From Pseudosulfitobacter pseudonitzschiae (GTDB taxonomy: Bacteria; Pseudomonadota; Alphaproteobacteria; Rhodobacterales; Rhodobacteraceae), in assembly GCF_900129395.1 (NCBI RefSeq), contig NZ_FQVP01000005.1, positions 124,001 through 188,000 of the forward strand: a stretch of DNA of 64,000 bases. The letters are read 5' to 3'. Position numbers and translations under genes: made by a program. Shown piece after piece: positions 8,552 through 17,367 of the stretch. The notes beneath the pieces are model-generated. The model did not search any database and had not been told where the DNA came from. It was given only the letters and a program-made list of their open reading frames with translations. Positions within the stretch are counted from its first letter, which is position 1. Each line of letters starts with the position of its first letter.

Positions 8552-9202
8552 ATGGACCTTATGAATACCTCAAAACCCGAAATTCTAAGAGTTCTCATCG
8601 CAGACGATCATGCCATGATTTTGGAGATGTTCGAACAATTCTTGTCCGGGCTCCCCGATTTTGAGGCACAGACAGCGCCGGATCTCGACTCCGCATTGGC
8701 GCAGATCGACAACGCCGGTGGGTTCGATCTGGTATTGGTAGATCTGGATATGCCCGGAATGAACGGCGTTGCCGGGCTGGCCAAGGCGATTGAACGCAAT
8801 GGCGGCAAGCCGGTTGGTATCATCACCAGCAACCCGACGCCTCATGTGGTCTCCGAAACTCTGGCGATGGGGGGGGCGGGTATCGTTCTCAAGACGGAAT
8901 CCCTGAACAACCTCACGAATGAAATCCGCTTTATGGCGAACGGTGGTCGCTATGTCCCCGTCGAACTGATCGACCGTCAACGGGTCAGCAAGCCGCGCGA
9001 AAGCAACGGCGCGTCTTTGTCAGAGAGGGAAATGACCGTGCTGGCGCTGTTGGCCGAAGGCAAACCAAACCGCGAGATCGGCACCGACCTTGGGCTGGCC
9101 GAAGCCACGGTCAAGATGCATGTCAAATCCATCTGCTCGAAGCTGGGGGCCAACAACCGCACCCAAGCGGTGATTGTGGCGCGCGATCACGGCCTGTTCT
9201 GA
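8552..9202 (+). CDS. NarL/LuxR-type response regulator
   Basis: A 216-residue two-domain protein. The receiver domain (about 10-125) has the acidic pair in LIADDH, phospho-acceptor Asp in VDLDMPGMNG and the conserved Lys in VLKTES. The C-terminal LuxR-type helix-turn-helix runs over the last 65 residues (LSEREMTVLALLAEG, then NREIGTDLGLAEATVKMHV). Starts at 8552 and 8561 are both plausible; the GTG at 8468 would add a leader of about 28 residues not typical of the family. It follows the hybrid kinase gene and is its probable partner. NarL-family proteins often bind seven-base half-sites beginning TAC, so it is a candidate to bind the TACTTAA-containing element found before the surface-protein genes. 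That link is inference. Confidence 0.85.
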   Translation: MDLMNTSKPEILRVLIADDHAMILEMFEQFLSGLPDFEAQTAPDLDSALAQIDNAGGFDLVLVDLDMPGMNGVAGLAKAIERNGGKPVGIITSNPTPHVVSETLAMGGAGIVLKTESLNNLTNEIRFMANGGRYVPVELIDRQRVSKPRESNGASLSEREMTVLALLAEGKPNREIGTDLGLAEATVKMHVKSICSKLGANNRTQAVIVARDHGLF

Positions 9203-9301
9203 ATACCCCCGCATCGGTCCGCAGGCCTACAGACCCGAGTTGCATCCCTAAGTATGGGTGATGTAGGCTGATTGCCACGGGCCGCCGCGCGGCTGTCTGG
9301 C

Positions 9302-10552
9302 ATGGGGATCGGGCGATTGACCAAACCGGTGATTGTGTTCGTGGGCGCCGTTTATCCGGGCCAGTTCGGGCGGTTGTGTGATTACCTGCGCGAAACAGGC
9401 ATGGCCGACAGCTATTTCTTGACCACGCCGGGCCATATGGAACGCAATCGCGCGCGCGGGGCGCATATCCTTGGGTTCAAGCCGGACGGCAATATCGTTG
9501 GCGCGCAAAGCTATTATTATACGTCCAAGTTGGAACGATCTGCACGGATTTCACGCGGGGTGCTTTCGGCGCTGACCGCGTTTCAGAAGCGCCGCAAGAT
9601 CGACGTGGTTGTGTGCCATTCATTATGGGGCGCGCCGCATTTTCTGTACGATGAAATTGACGCGGCCATTGTCAGCTATATCGAATTTCCCAGTTTTCGC
9701 GCCCATGGCTGGGACCCGGCCTATCCGCCGGACCAGTCCCAGCGGATGACCGATCGCAACGCCGAGATGCTGAATTTCCATCAGGCACTGCGCAGCGATC
9801 TGGTGATCTGTCCCAGCCGCCATGCCAAGCAGATGTTTCCCAAGGCTTTGCAATCGAATATCGAGGTGCAGATGGAAGGGTTCGACTTTGCCGCGATGCC
9901 CGAGGCCGAAGTTGCGACCGAACCACGACCGTTCACCATCGGTTTCGCATCGCGCGATTTGTCCTCGGCCAAGGGGTTTGAGACATTCATGCGCATCACT
10001 GACAAGCTGGTGGGGCAGGGTGTGGATGCCCGTTTTGTGGCCTTTGGCGGTGCGGGTGTGGCGACCTATGGCTACGAAGAGCAGGCCGTGCAGCGGCTGC
10101 ATGACGGCAAGGTCAAGAATTTCCGCGATCATTTACTGCTTAAATACCCCCGCGCAGCATCAGCCGTCGAATTTCCGGGAAAGCTGCCATATGACGAATT
10201 TTCCAAACGCGTCGCCGAAGTTGATCTGTTCCACTACCCGCTGCAATTCGGCGTGGCGAACTGGGGACTGGTCGAGATCCTGGGCCGTGGCGGCTGTGTG
10301 CTGGCGCCCGACCGTGGCTATGCCGCCGAACTGATTCAGGACGACATCAACGGCCAGCTTCTGCCCGATGACGATGATGCCTGGATTGCCGCGACATTGG
10401 CGTTAAAGGACGATCCGTCCCGGCGGCTGCGGTATGGTCAGGCGGCTAGCGCGATGGCGCGCGCGCAATATGATCTGTCAGCGGTCGCGCCGCGTTACAT
10501 GGGGCTGTTCAGGCAGGCGATGCTGAACCGCGCAGCGCGGGCTGCGGGCTAA
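9302..10552 (+). CDS. GT-B fold glycosyltransferase (GT4-like)
   Basis: A 416-residue protein with the two-domain layout of GT-B glycosyltransferases. The N-terminal half contains VIVFVGAVYPGQFGRL; the C-terminal half has the GT4-type donor region, with IGFASRDLSSAKGFETF, FHYPLQFGVANWGLVEILG (an E in the position of the EX7E motif) and a terminal helix region typical of the family. The ATG at 9302 was preferred to TTG at 9272. A partial copy of the locus element (CCTAAGTATGG, 9247-9257) lies upstream. The gene is convergent with the Omp85 gene and overlaps its end by 4 bases. The location suggests it could glycosylate a surface protein or build a surface glycan, but acceptor and sugar are unknown. 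Confidence 0.75.
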   Translation: MGIGRLTKPVIVFVGAVYPGQFGRLCDYLRETGMADSYFLTTPGHMERNRARGAHILGFKPDGNIVGAQSYYYTSKLERSARISRGVLSALTAFQKRRKIDVVVCHSLWGAPHFLYDEIDAAIVSYIEFPSFRAHGWDPAYPPDQSQRMTDRNAEMLNFHQALRSDLVICPSRHAKQMFPKALQSNIEVQMEGFDFAAMPEAEVATEPRPFTIGFASRDLSSAKGFETFMRITDKLVGQGVDARFVAFGGAGVATYGYEEQAVQRLHDGKVKNFRDHLLLKYPRAASAVEFPGKLPYDEFSKRVAEVDLFHYPLQFGVANWGLVEILGRGGCVLAPDRGYAAELIQDDINGQLLPDDDDAWIAATLALKDDPSRRLRYGQAASAMARAQYDLSAVAPRYMGLFRQAMLNRAARAAG

Positions 10553-11913
10553 AAACGCGTGCTCAGGCTTAGCCCAAAGACCTGATGTTCATCGCCGGGC
10601 TGGTCCTCGATGGGCGTGGCCACGTAAAGCGAAACGGGGGTGTTGCCCACGTCAAAGACAACGGACAGGCCGACACTGCTGCGCCGGTGCAGGCTGTCGT
10701 CGATGGTGCCGCCAAGTGTGTCATCCAGATCCCAGCTTGCGCCGCTGTCGACAAAGATGCCTGCACGGAACGGAGTGCGATAAATCTCGCCAAAGTCGCG
10801 TTGCAGTTCGATCGAGACTTTGGCGTAGGTGTTGCCCCCCAGCGCGTCGTTGCCGTCACGCGGGCCGATGCCGCGCGGGGCAAAGCCGCGAAAGGTGTCT
10901 GCACCGGGATAAAACCGGTCGATGGCGCGGGTGGCATTGCCGCTGGTGCCGTTGATGTTCCCGGCGTCAAAGCCGAAGAGCAATCGCAGATTGGAGGCCA
11001 GCGGAAATTGCATGCGCGTCTCAAGGCGCGTGTCCGAGATCGGGTCGTCCGTGCCGATGTTCCAAAAATACTGGTCCAGCCGGATGCGATAGCCGAACCG
11101 ATCCCAATCTTCCTGTCCATCCTGCGCCTCTGCGGTGCGTTCGTGACGCAGGCCCAGCCGTACATAAGGCGCCGAAATGCCGTCGGTCTGTTCTTGCAAA
11201 AGCAGGGCGCTGGCGGTTGGTTCCACATCATACAGCCGGTGGTCGCGGTAGCCGATCCCGGCTTCCAGCTTTGTCGAAGGGGACAGCGCCCAGCCCAGAT
11301 AGGTCTCGATCCGCAGGGATTCGTGGGTGTAGCTGCGGTCGTCATAATCGTCGCGCCCGCCTGCCAACTCAAAGCCGAGGTCGAAATCCGTCTCGAACGC
11401 TTCGGTGCGGTACAGGTTCAGGCTGTAGCGTTGCACCTCTTCGCCGTACTCAAGGTTGACCGCGCCATAGGTCCGGTCGAACAGGTTGTAGCGTTCATAA
11501 GACAGGCTGCCCACGACGCCGTCCTGGGACGCATAGGCCAGCGTTGCATCAATGCGGCCGGGGCGGGTGTCCAGTTCCTGTACGTCGATGACCAATGTGT
11601 CGCCTTCACGTGACAGGGCCACCGTTTCGAAAACGCCCGTGGACATAAGACAGTCTTCAATCGCGCGCAGCTCAAGGTCGATGTATTCGACGCCCTCTTC
11701 GGCGCCGCAGGTTGCCTTGATGTCTTGTTCGGGAATGAACTGCGCCCCACGCACTTCGACGGTGTTGACCATTTGCGACTGGACAGGTGTCGCGGTGGCC
11801 AGGGCGAGACCGAAAGCCCCCGTTGTGAGCAGGGTTTTGGTGAAATCCAAAGTGCCGTGGCAGCCGGCAAAGTGCAGTTGTGGCAAGGGGCAGTCTCTTT
11901 CTTGATCTTTCAT
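10549..11913 (-). CDS. Omp85/BamA-like outer-membrane barrel with a single POTRA domain
   Basis: About 454 residues. A signal peptide precedes a cleavage site near TATPVQSQ, then one POTRA-like domain (VNTVEVRGAQFIPEQDI, TGVFETVAL, LVIDVQE), then a barrel of repeated amphipathic strands ending in Phe (SLSTRF). FRGFAPRGIGP matches the conserved VRGF/L6 region of Omp85 proteins. Two Cys in the POTRA (KATCGAEE and IEDCLMS) could form a disulfide. It is too short for BamA (five POTRAs) and lacks the two POTRAs of usual TpsB proteins. It is the last gene of the type I secretion operon, 49 bases after the adaptor gene, so a role in exporting or inserting the acidic repeat proteins is plausible but unproven. 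Confidence 0.75.
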   Translation of the reverse strand: MKDQERDCPLPQLHFAGCHGTLDFTKTLLTTGAFGLALATATPVQSQMVNTVEVRGAQFIPEQDIKATCGAEEGVEYIDLELRAIEDCLMSTGVFETVALSREGDTLVIDVQELDTRPGRIDATLAYASQDGVVGSLSYERYNLFDRTYGAVNLEYGEEVQRYSLNLYRTEAFETDFDLGFELAGGRDDYDDRSYTHESLRIETYLGWALSPSTKLEAGIGYRDHRLYDVEPTASALLLQEQTDGISAPYVRLGLRHERTAEAQDGQEDWDRFGYRIRLDQYFWNIGTDDPISDTRLETRMQFPLASNLRLLFGFDAGNINGTSGNATRAIDRFYPGADTFRGFAPRGIGPRDGNDALGGNTYAKVSIELQRDFGEIYRTPFRAGIFVDSGASWDLDDTLGGTIDDSLHRRSSVGLSVVFDVGNTPVSLYVATPIEDQPGDEHQVFGLSLSTRF

Positions 11914-11962
11914 CACCGCAAGCAAGCAGGTCAGCAGCGACCCGCCACAGGATTGGAGGTTA

Positions 11963-13135
11963 TTATTGTAGCCGCGCTTTGAGAAGGGGGCGGGTGAGAT
12001 AGCTGAGGACGGACCGTTTGCCGCTTTCGATGTCGACCTGGGCAATCATGCCGGGACGGATCGCGAACTCTTCGCCGCCGCGCTCCAGATAGCTGCGTTC
12101 GGTCTTGACCATGACGCGGTAGAAATCCTGCGGACCCTGGGGCGTGTCCTCTTCGACGGTGTCTTCCGAGATTTGGATGACGGTGCCGCGCAGGTCGCCG
12201 TAAGTGGCAAAGTCATAGGCGGTGATCTTGACACTGGCGGGCATGCCGGGCGCGATAAAAGCCACGTCGCGCGGTTGCACCTTGGTTTCGATGATCAACT
12301 GGTCATCCGTGGGCGTGATTTCCATGATCGGTTCGCCGGGCTGGACAACACCGCCAAGCGTGGTGATGTCGATGTTGTTGACACGCCCGGCCACGGGCGA
12401 GCGGATTTCGGTCCGTTGGAATTCGTCCTCTTTCTGGATCAGATCCTGCTGGATCATCAGCAGCTTGGCCCGGCGCTGCGCCAGATCCTTGTAGGAATCC
12501 TGCACATAGACGTTGCGTGTTTCACTGATCTTGCCGTCAATCTCGGCCTTTTTCTGTTCCAGTTGCAACAGGTTGATCTTGCTGACCGAACCGGAGGCTG
12601 TCAGCGGACGGGTGATGTCGATCTGCTCCTGAATGGCGGTCTGTTCTGCCTCCAGCGCCGACAGGGACGCCTCAAGCTTGGTGCGCCGGGCAGTGAACAG
12701 GCGCAGTTCCGTCTGCTCGGCGGCGTTCGGCTCGGGGCCAAAGTCCAGCTCGGGCTTTTCCAGCACCTCCGCCTGCAGGCGGGCCACTTCGGCAGTCAGC
12801 GCGGTGATCTCGGATTGTGCGGACAAAAAGGCCGATTGCGACCGGGTGGGGTCGAGGCGGGCCAGAACCTGGCCTTCTTCGACGATGTCGCCTTCGCTGA
12901 CTGCAAGCTCGGACAGGATGCCGCCTTCAAGGCTTTGGATGGTCTGCATCCGCCGCAAGGGGATTACGCGTCCATCGCCGCGTGTGATTTCGTTGATCTG
13001 TGCAAGGGCGGCCCAAGTAACGCCAATGATCAGCGCCAGAATAATGGTTTGAATGGTCAGCCGCGCCACCCGCAGCGTTTGGCGTCGGTAACTGCCATCC
13101 ATATGGCTGGATGTCATGGCATCCGCGTTGCTCAT
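11963..13135 (-). CDS. HlyD/LapC-family type I secretion adaptor (membrane fusion protein)
   Basis: A 390-residue periplasmic adaptor. One transmembrane helix lies near residues 26-46. Then comes the HlyD signature region (QTIQSLEGGILSELAVSEGD and GQVLARLDP), a long coiled-coil section rich in Gln and Glu (about 110-230), and the barrel-sandwich second half (IRSPVAGRVNNI, GGVVQPGEPIMEI). It links the inner-membrane ABC transporter to the TolC channel. Its ATG overlaps the stop of the transporter gene by 4 bases (ATGA), showing translational coupling. Confidence 0.92.
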   Translation of the reverse strand: MSNADAMTSSHMDGSYRRQTLRVARLTIQTIILALIIGVTWAALAQINEITRGDGRVIPLRRMQTIQSLEGGILSELAVSEGDIVEEGQVLARLDPTRSQSAFLSAQSEITALTAEVARLQAEVLEKPELDFGPEPNAAEQTELRLFTARRTKLEASLSALEAEQTAIQEQIDITRPLTASGSVSKINLLQLEQKKAEIDGKISETRNVYVQDSYKDLAQRRAKLLMIQQDLIQKEDEFQRTEIRSPVAGRVNNIDITTLGGVVQPGEPIMEITPTDDQLIIETKVQPRDVAFIAPGMPASVKITAYDFATYGDLRGTVIQISEDTVEEDTPQGPQDFYRVMVKTERSYLERGGEEFAIRPGMIAQVDIESGKRSVLSYLTRPLLKARLQ

Positions 13136-15267
13136 GTGACGGCTTGGACTGGTCGGGTTTTAACCGAATTGGCGCGCGCCGAATTCAGGATCTGCATCAG
13201 GTCGCCGTCCCGCGCCACGCGCCCGTCTTTCAGAACGATGGCCCGTTCGGTCAGGGCGAGCAATTCGCGCTTGTGGGTCGAGATGACCGTGGTGCGCCCT
13301 TCCAGCCAGTCCTTCATGTGGCTGATAACCTTGCTTTCGGTGATGTGGTCAAAAGCGGCGGTGGGTTCGTCCAGCAAAACCACCTTGGGATCTTGCAACA
13401 GCACCCGCGCGAGGCCGATCGACTGGCGCTGGCCGCCTGACACGTTGGCGTTGCCTTGCAGTTGCAGGTCCAACCCGCGCACGTGGCGCCGCACGAATGT
13501 GCCAAGTCCGACAGCATCCAGCGCCTCGAGCAATTCGTCATCGCTGTGCAGGCCGTGGTCCAACAGAAGGTTGTCGCGCAATGTGCCTTGGAACAGTGCA
13601 ACGCTCTGCGGCAAATAGCCGATCTGCCGACGCCGGTCGATGGGGTCGATCTGGGACAGCGACAGGCTGTCGATCAACACGCTGCCCGATTGCGGATCGG
13701 TCAGCCCGGCCATCAGGCGCAGCAGGGTGGATTTGCCCGCGCCGTTGCCACCCAGCAATGCGATGCGTTCTCCTGCTCCGATGGACAGGTCGGGGATCGA
13801 GATCACGGGCGGGGCTTCGGGATCGTGGCGGAACACCACGTCGTCAATCTTGTAGTTGCCCGAGAGGGAGGAGGCGCGCACGAAATGACGGTCCACGGGG
13901 CGCTCGACGGGCAGGGCCATGATCTCGTCCAGCCCTTCCATCGCGGCGCGCACCTGCTGCCAGCGCGCCAGCAGGCCCGCGACCTGACCCATGGGGGACA
14001 TGGTGCGGCTGGACAGCAGCGTGCAGGCGATCAGGCTGCCGACGGTCAGCTCGCCCGCGCTGATCAGATAGACACCGGCGATGATGACACCGGCATAGGC
14101 CAGCTTCTGAACCGTGCTGACCAGTTGCGTCATGATGTTGGTGATGCTGCGCGTCTTGATCGCGGTCGTCGCCATGGTCGCCGACAGTTGGGCGTGGGCG
14201 CGCTGCAACCGGCCTTCTGCGCGCGATGCCTTAACGGTTTCAAGGTTCGAGATGGTTTCCAGCAGCAACCCGTTCAGCGCCGCCGCCTCGCGGGTGTTTT
14301 CACGCGATGCACGGGCCAGTTTCTTTTGCATCAGGATGCCGGGCAGGATCGTGGCGATCACCCCTGCCAGCACCACAAAGGCGATATTGCCGCCGATGAA
14401 CCAGATCACGCCGACAAAGATCAGCACGAAGGGCAGGTCGCAGATGGCCGTGACGGTGCCAGAGGTAAAGAACTCTCGCACAGTCGCGAAATCACGAACC
14501 TGGTTGGCAAAGACGCCTGTGGACGCGGGCTGATGCTTCAGCCGCATGTTGGCAACTTTATCAAAGAGTTGCGCAGACAACCTCAAGTCGAGATCGCGGC
14601 CCGAAACGTCCACCAAAGTCGACCGCATCAACCGCAGGACCAGTTCAAGGATGATCGCAATGCCGACACCGCTGGCCAGAATCCACAGCGTGTCAAAGGC
14701 GTTGCTGGGCACCACACGGTCATAGACCTGCATCGAGAAAAGGGCCGTCGCCACCGCCAGGATGTTCGCAGCAAAGGAGGCCAGAACCACATCGCGGTAG
14801 ATCACCCAGTTGCCCAGCACAGGCCCCAGGATCCAGTGGCGTTTGTCCTTGCTTGGCGCGTCCAGCCGGTCAGATACGATGTCGATGGGCTTGGACACCA
14901 GAATGCGCCCGTCGTGCACGGCTTCGAGCTCGGCGCGCGACCACATGCAGCGGCCGCCACCAGCTTCGGGAACGATCACCTTGGCGTGGGTTTTGGTCAG
15001 GCTTTCCAGAATGACCGTCCGTCCGTTCTTCAGGAACAACAGGGCAGGCAGGCCGTGATCGGGAAAATCTTCGATGGATTCGTGGCTGATCCGGCAGCTC
15101 ATATTGACGCGGCGCAAGGCCAGTGTCGCAAGGCTCTCACCCGCGGCGCCATCCTTGGCCTTGGGCAGCCCGTCTATCAGCTGACTGGACGACGTCGCAA
15201 CACCCTGTACGCGGCACAGTTCGACAAGGCCTTCGATAAGCGGGTCTGAGGATGATGCATTTTTCAT
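13132..15267 (-). CDS. LapB/HlyB-like type I secretion ABC transporter
   Basis: A 711-residue ABC exporter. Residues 1-130 resemble a C39 peptidase-like domain; no catalytic Cys-His arrangement is evident, so it is probably a substrate-docking domain rather than a protease. A six-helix membrane domain follows (about 150-430). The nucleotide-binding domain has Walker A GGNGAGKST, signature VSGGQRQ, Walker B VVLLDEPTAAFD and the switch His in STHKRE. This layout fits exporters of RTX and LapA-type adhesins. Together with the neighbouring TolC and HlyD genes it forms a complete type I system whose most obvious substrates are the acidic proteins encoded in the same locus. Confidence 0.92.
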   Translation of the reverse strand: MKNASSSDPLIEGLVELCRVQGVATSSSQLIDGLPKAKDGAAGESLATLALRRVNMSCRISHESIEDFPDHGLPALLFLKNGRTVILESLTKTHAKVIVPEAGGGRCMWSRAELEAVHDGRILVSKPIDIVSDRLDAPSKDKRHWILGPVLGNWVIYRDVVLASFAANILAVATALFSMQVYDRVVPSNAFDTLWILASGVGIAIILELVLRLMRSTLVDVSGRDLDLRLSAQLFDKVANMRLKHQPASTGVFANQVRDFATVREFFTSGTVTAICDLPFVLIFVGVIWFIGGNIAFVVLAGVIATILPGILMQKKLARASRENTREAAALNGLLLETISNLETVKASRAEGRLQRAHAQLSATMATTAIKTRSITNIMTQLVSTVQKLAYAGVIIAGVYLISAGELTVGSLIACTLLSSRTMSPMGQVAGLLARWQQVRAAMEGLDEIMALPVERPVDRHFVRASSLSGNYKIDDVVFRHDPEAPPVISIPDLSIGAGERIALLGGNGAGKSTLLRLMAGLTDPQSGSVLIDSLSLSQIDPIDRRRQIGYLPQSVALFQGTLRDNLLLDHGLHSDDELLEALDAVGLGTFVRRHVRGLDLQLQGNANVSGGQRQSIGLARVLLQDPKVVLLDEPTAAFDHITESKVISHMKDWLEGRTTVISTHKRELLALTERAIVLKDGRVARDGDLMQILNSARANSVKTRPVQAVT

Positions 15268-15298
15268 GCGAATTTCCAGTTTTACCTACGGGGCAAGC

Positions 15299-16591
15299 CT
15301 ATTGCGTGTGTGAAGCGGAAATGATCAGCGTGCCCAGCACACCCAGATCATGCGCCGCGCGGTATTCGGTGCGTTTGCGTTCGTCGTATGTGTCGATCTT
15401 GTCGATTTGCGAGTCGTAAAGGTCACGGCCGGTTGTCAGCAGGTCCAGCAGCTCGCGCTGACCGCCGATAAACTGTTGTTCATAGTTGTCCAAAACCCGT
15501 TGCGCTTCGGCCAACTGCTGCGCTCTGGAGTTTTCCGTCGTGCGCAGAATGTTGATTTGCTGACGGGCGCTCGAAGCGGTGTTGGTCAGGTCGCGTTCAA
15601 CCGAAACCAGGGTGGATTTGGCCGCTTGCAAGTTCAGCTCGGCGGATTGCACGCCGCGTTTGCCAAACCCGCTCGAACTGAGATCGACCCCCGTGGAGAT
15701 GCCGATTGCGGTGCGGCTTCGGCCACCATTCAGGTCGGCGCGGCCCTGGGCCTGCAGCTTGATGGTGGGTAGGCGCGCGGCCTTGGCGGTTTGTACACCT
15801 GCGGCGGCCTCATCGGCCGAGGCGCGCGCAGCGATATAACTGGGCGCGATATGGACCGCAGACCGCACCTTTGCCGCCTGGGCATAGCGGCTGGCAAAGC
15901 CCAGTTCTGGCGGATACTGGATGCCTGAAACCGGTTGCCCTACCAGAAATTCGATTTGCGACAGGGCAATGCGGCGGTTTGCGACCAACTGTGCCATCTG
16001 GTCCTCGGCACGTGCGATCTCAAGCCGGGCGCGTGCCACCTCGCCATTGTCACTGATGCCAGCGGTGGCGCGGTCCTGTGCCTGCCCCGAAATCCTGCGC
16101 GCAAAGGTGGTGTAGGCTTGGGTGCGGGCGATTTTGAGATCGATGGTTTCGATATCGATAAAGAATTCCGCCACCTGCAGCGACAGGCCCTCCACCTCCA
16201 TTTTCAGATCGGAAACAGCCTGAACGCGCACATGCGATGCCGCGTTGATCTTGCTGCGGATCAGGCCCCAGTCGTACAGCACCTGTGACACGGTCAGTGT
16301 GATGCCGGCCCCGTTCGAATCCGTGGTCGAGCTGTCGCCGGACAGGCTGATGCTGGGATAGTATTCATCACGCGCAGCCTGAATGTCGATCGAACGGCTC
16401 GCCACTGTCTGCCGAAGTGCTGCCACATTTCCATCACGTTCGGTTGCACGCAAAACGGCCGCTTCTAACGACATTTGCGCAGCGGCGGGCAGTGACATGG
16501 CCACCGTAAAAAGCGCAGCGGCCAGCGGTGCCAACCGGATGCCGGGGCGCTGCATGCGCCTGTTTTGCTTGGGCCGTGTCAGCACGATCAT
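15299..16591 (-). CDS. TolC/LapE-family outer-membrane channel of the type I system
   Basis: A 430-residue protein with a signal peptide (cleavage after SLPAAAQ) and the two-fold repeated coiled-coil architecture of outer-membrane efflux proteins. Recognisable family stretches include SLEAAVLRATERDGNV at the start of the mature chain, LSLSGD-like early barrel sequence, VSQVLYDWG, and the second half with AEAQRVLDNYEQQFIGGQR. The ATG at 16591 overlaps the TGA of the preceding gene by one base (TGATG). The next gene, the ABC transporter, begins 31 bases downstream. It completes the export path across the outer membrane. Confidence 0.9.
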   Translation of the reverse strand: MIVLTRPKQNRRMQRPGIRLAPLAAALFTVAMSLPAAAQMSLEAAVLRATERDGNVAALRQTVASRSIDIQAARDEYYPSISLSGDSSTTDSNGAGITLTVSQVLYDWGLIRSKINAASHVRVQAVSDLKMEVEGLSLQVAEFFIDIETIDLKIARTQAYTTFARRISGQAQDRATAGISDNGEVARARLEIARAEDQMAQLVANRRIALSQIEFLVGQPVSGIQYPPELGFASRYAQAAKVRSAVHIAPSYIAARASADEAAAGVQTAKAARLPTIKLQAQGRADLNGGRSRTAIGISTGVDLSSSGFGKRGVQSAELNLQAAKSTLVSVERDLTNTASSARQQINILRTTENSRAQQLAEAQRVLDNYEQQFIGGQRELLDLLTTGRDLYDSQIDKIDTYDERKRTEYRAAHDLGVLGTLIISASHTQ

Positions 16592-17367
16592 CAAGTGATC
16601 TCCGTCATCAATTCAGTGAACAGTCCATCTTGCGCCTCGGGAATGTACAGCAAGCTCGGGTCTGGCGAATCTGATACTAAAAAACCTGAAGTTTCTGGCA
16701 ATTCAGTGGCATTTTCACCGCTAAATTCTGAAGAAGCTGCTTCTGCATCCTCGGAAGGAGGCGTATCTGCCGCCTCGGGGTCGAAGTCCGATGGTTCCAA
16801 GATCATATCCTCTGGACCCGTCAGTTCCTCGATGGCTGTCGCCAGATCGGTCTGGGTATCAGGCTGAGTGTTCTGTGCGACTGGGGCGGGCGTGTTTTCA
16901 TCGTCAGACAAGTAGGCGATGCCGCTGCCCAGCGAGAAACCGGCGCCTGCAAACAGTGCCGTGTCGCCCCAATCTCCCGCGCCGCCTGCGTCCGCACTTT
17001 CGATGTCGGAAGAACCCGAACTGACCGGGGTCACGCCCTCGGTCGTCTGCATGGCTTCGGTAAATTCGGTGTCCTGCGCCAGATCAGGCTCGGGCGCCAT
17101 AAGTCCGGTCACAACAGGGGAGCCATCGGCTGACAACAAGCGACTGAAATCGCCGTTTGGCCCGATGACAAAGAAGTTTTCAATGTTCAGGGTTTCGCCG
17201 TTTGACAGGCGCACAACCAGATCCTGCCCTGATTTCTCAGTGCCCAAAATGGACGCGCTGACGGACACATCCGTGGGTTCGCTCAGGATGCGCCGGGACA
17301 TCACAGGTGCCGCGAGCGCTTGTGCCGCGTCCTTTGCCTGTGTGGTTACTCCAACGGTCACTGCCAT
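16591..17367 (-). CDS. Short BapA-prefix protein co-transcribed with type I secretion genes
   Basis: A 258-residue acidic protein. Residues 45-68 carry the same prefix-type motif as the long repeat proteins (SGQDLVVRLSNGETL then NIENFFV). A hydrophobic Gly/Ala-rich stretch near 133-150 (ALFAGAGFSLGSGIAYL) leads into an Asp/Glu/Pro/Thr-rich tail without tandem repeats. The start at 17367 gives the most protein-like N-terminus; the open frame extends to 17418. It is the first gene of the secretion operon and its stop overlaps the tolC-like start. Having prefix and hydrophobic segments but no repeats, it might be a minor surface component or an accessory for the other prefix proteins. The function is not known. 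Confidence 0.7.
   Translation of the reverse strand: MAVTVGVTTQAKDAAQALAAPVMSRRILSEPTDVSVSASILGTEKSGQDLVVRLSNGETLNIENFFVIGPNGDFSRLLSADGSPVVTGLMAPEPDLAQDTEFTEAMQTTEGVTPVSSGSSDIESADAGGAGDWGDTALFAGAGFSLGSGIAYLSDDENTPAPVAQNTQPDTQTDLATAIEELTGPEDMILEPSDFDPEAADTPPSEDAEAASSEFSGENATELPETSGFLVSDSPDPSLLYIPEAQDGLFTELMTEIT

Noticed and set aside
10585-11613. Plus-strand open frame opposite the Omp85 gene
   Set aside because: The minus strand has a signal peptide, POTRA and the Omp85 RGF motif; the plus frame is a shadow.
13456-15249. Plus-strand open frame of nearly 600 codons opposite the ABC transporter gene
   Set aside because: It is His/Gln/Arg-rich low-complexity sequence, opposite a gene with all ABC motifs.
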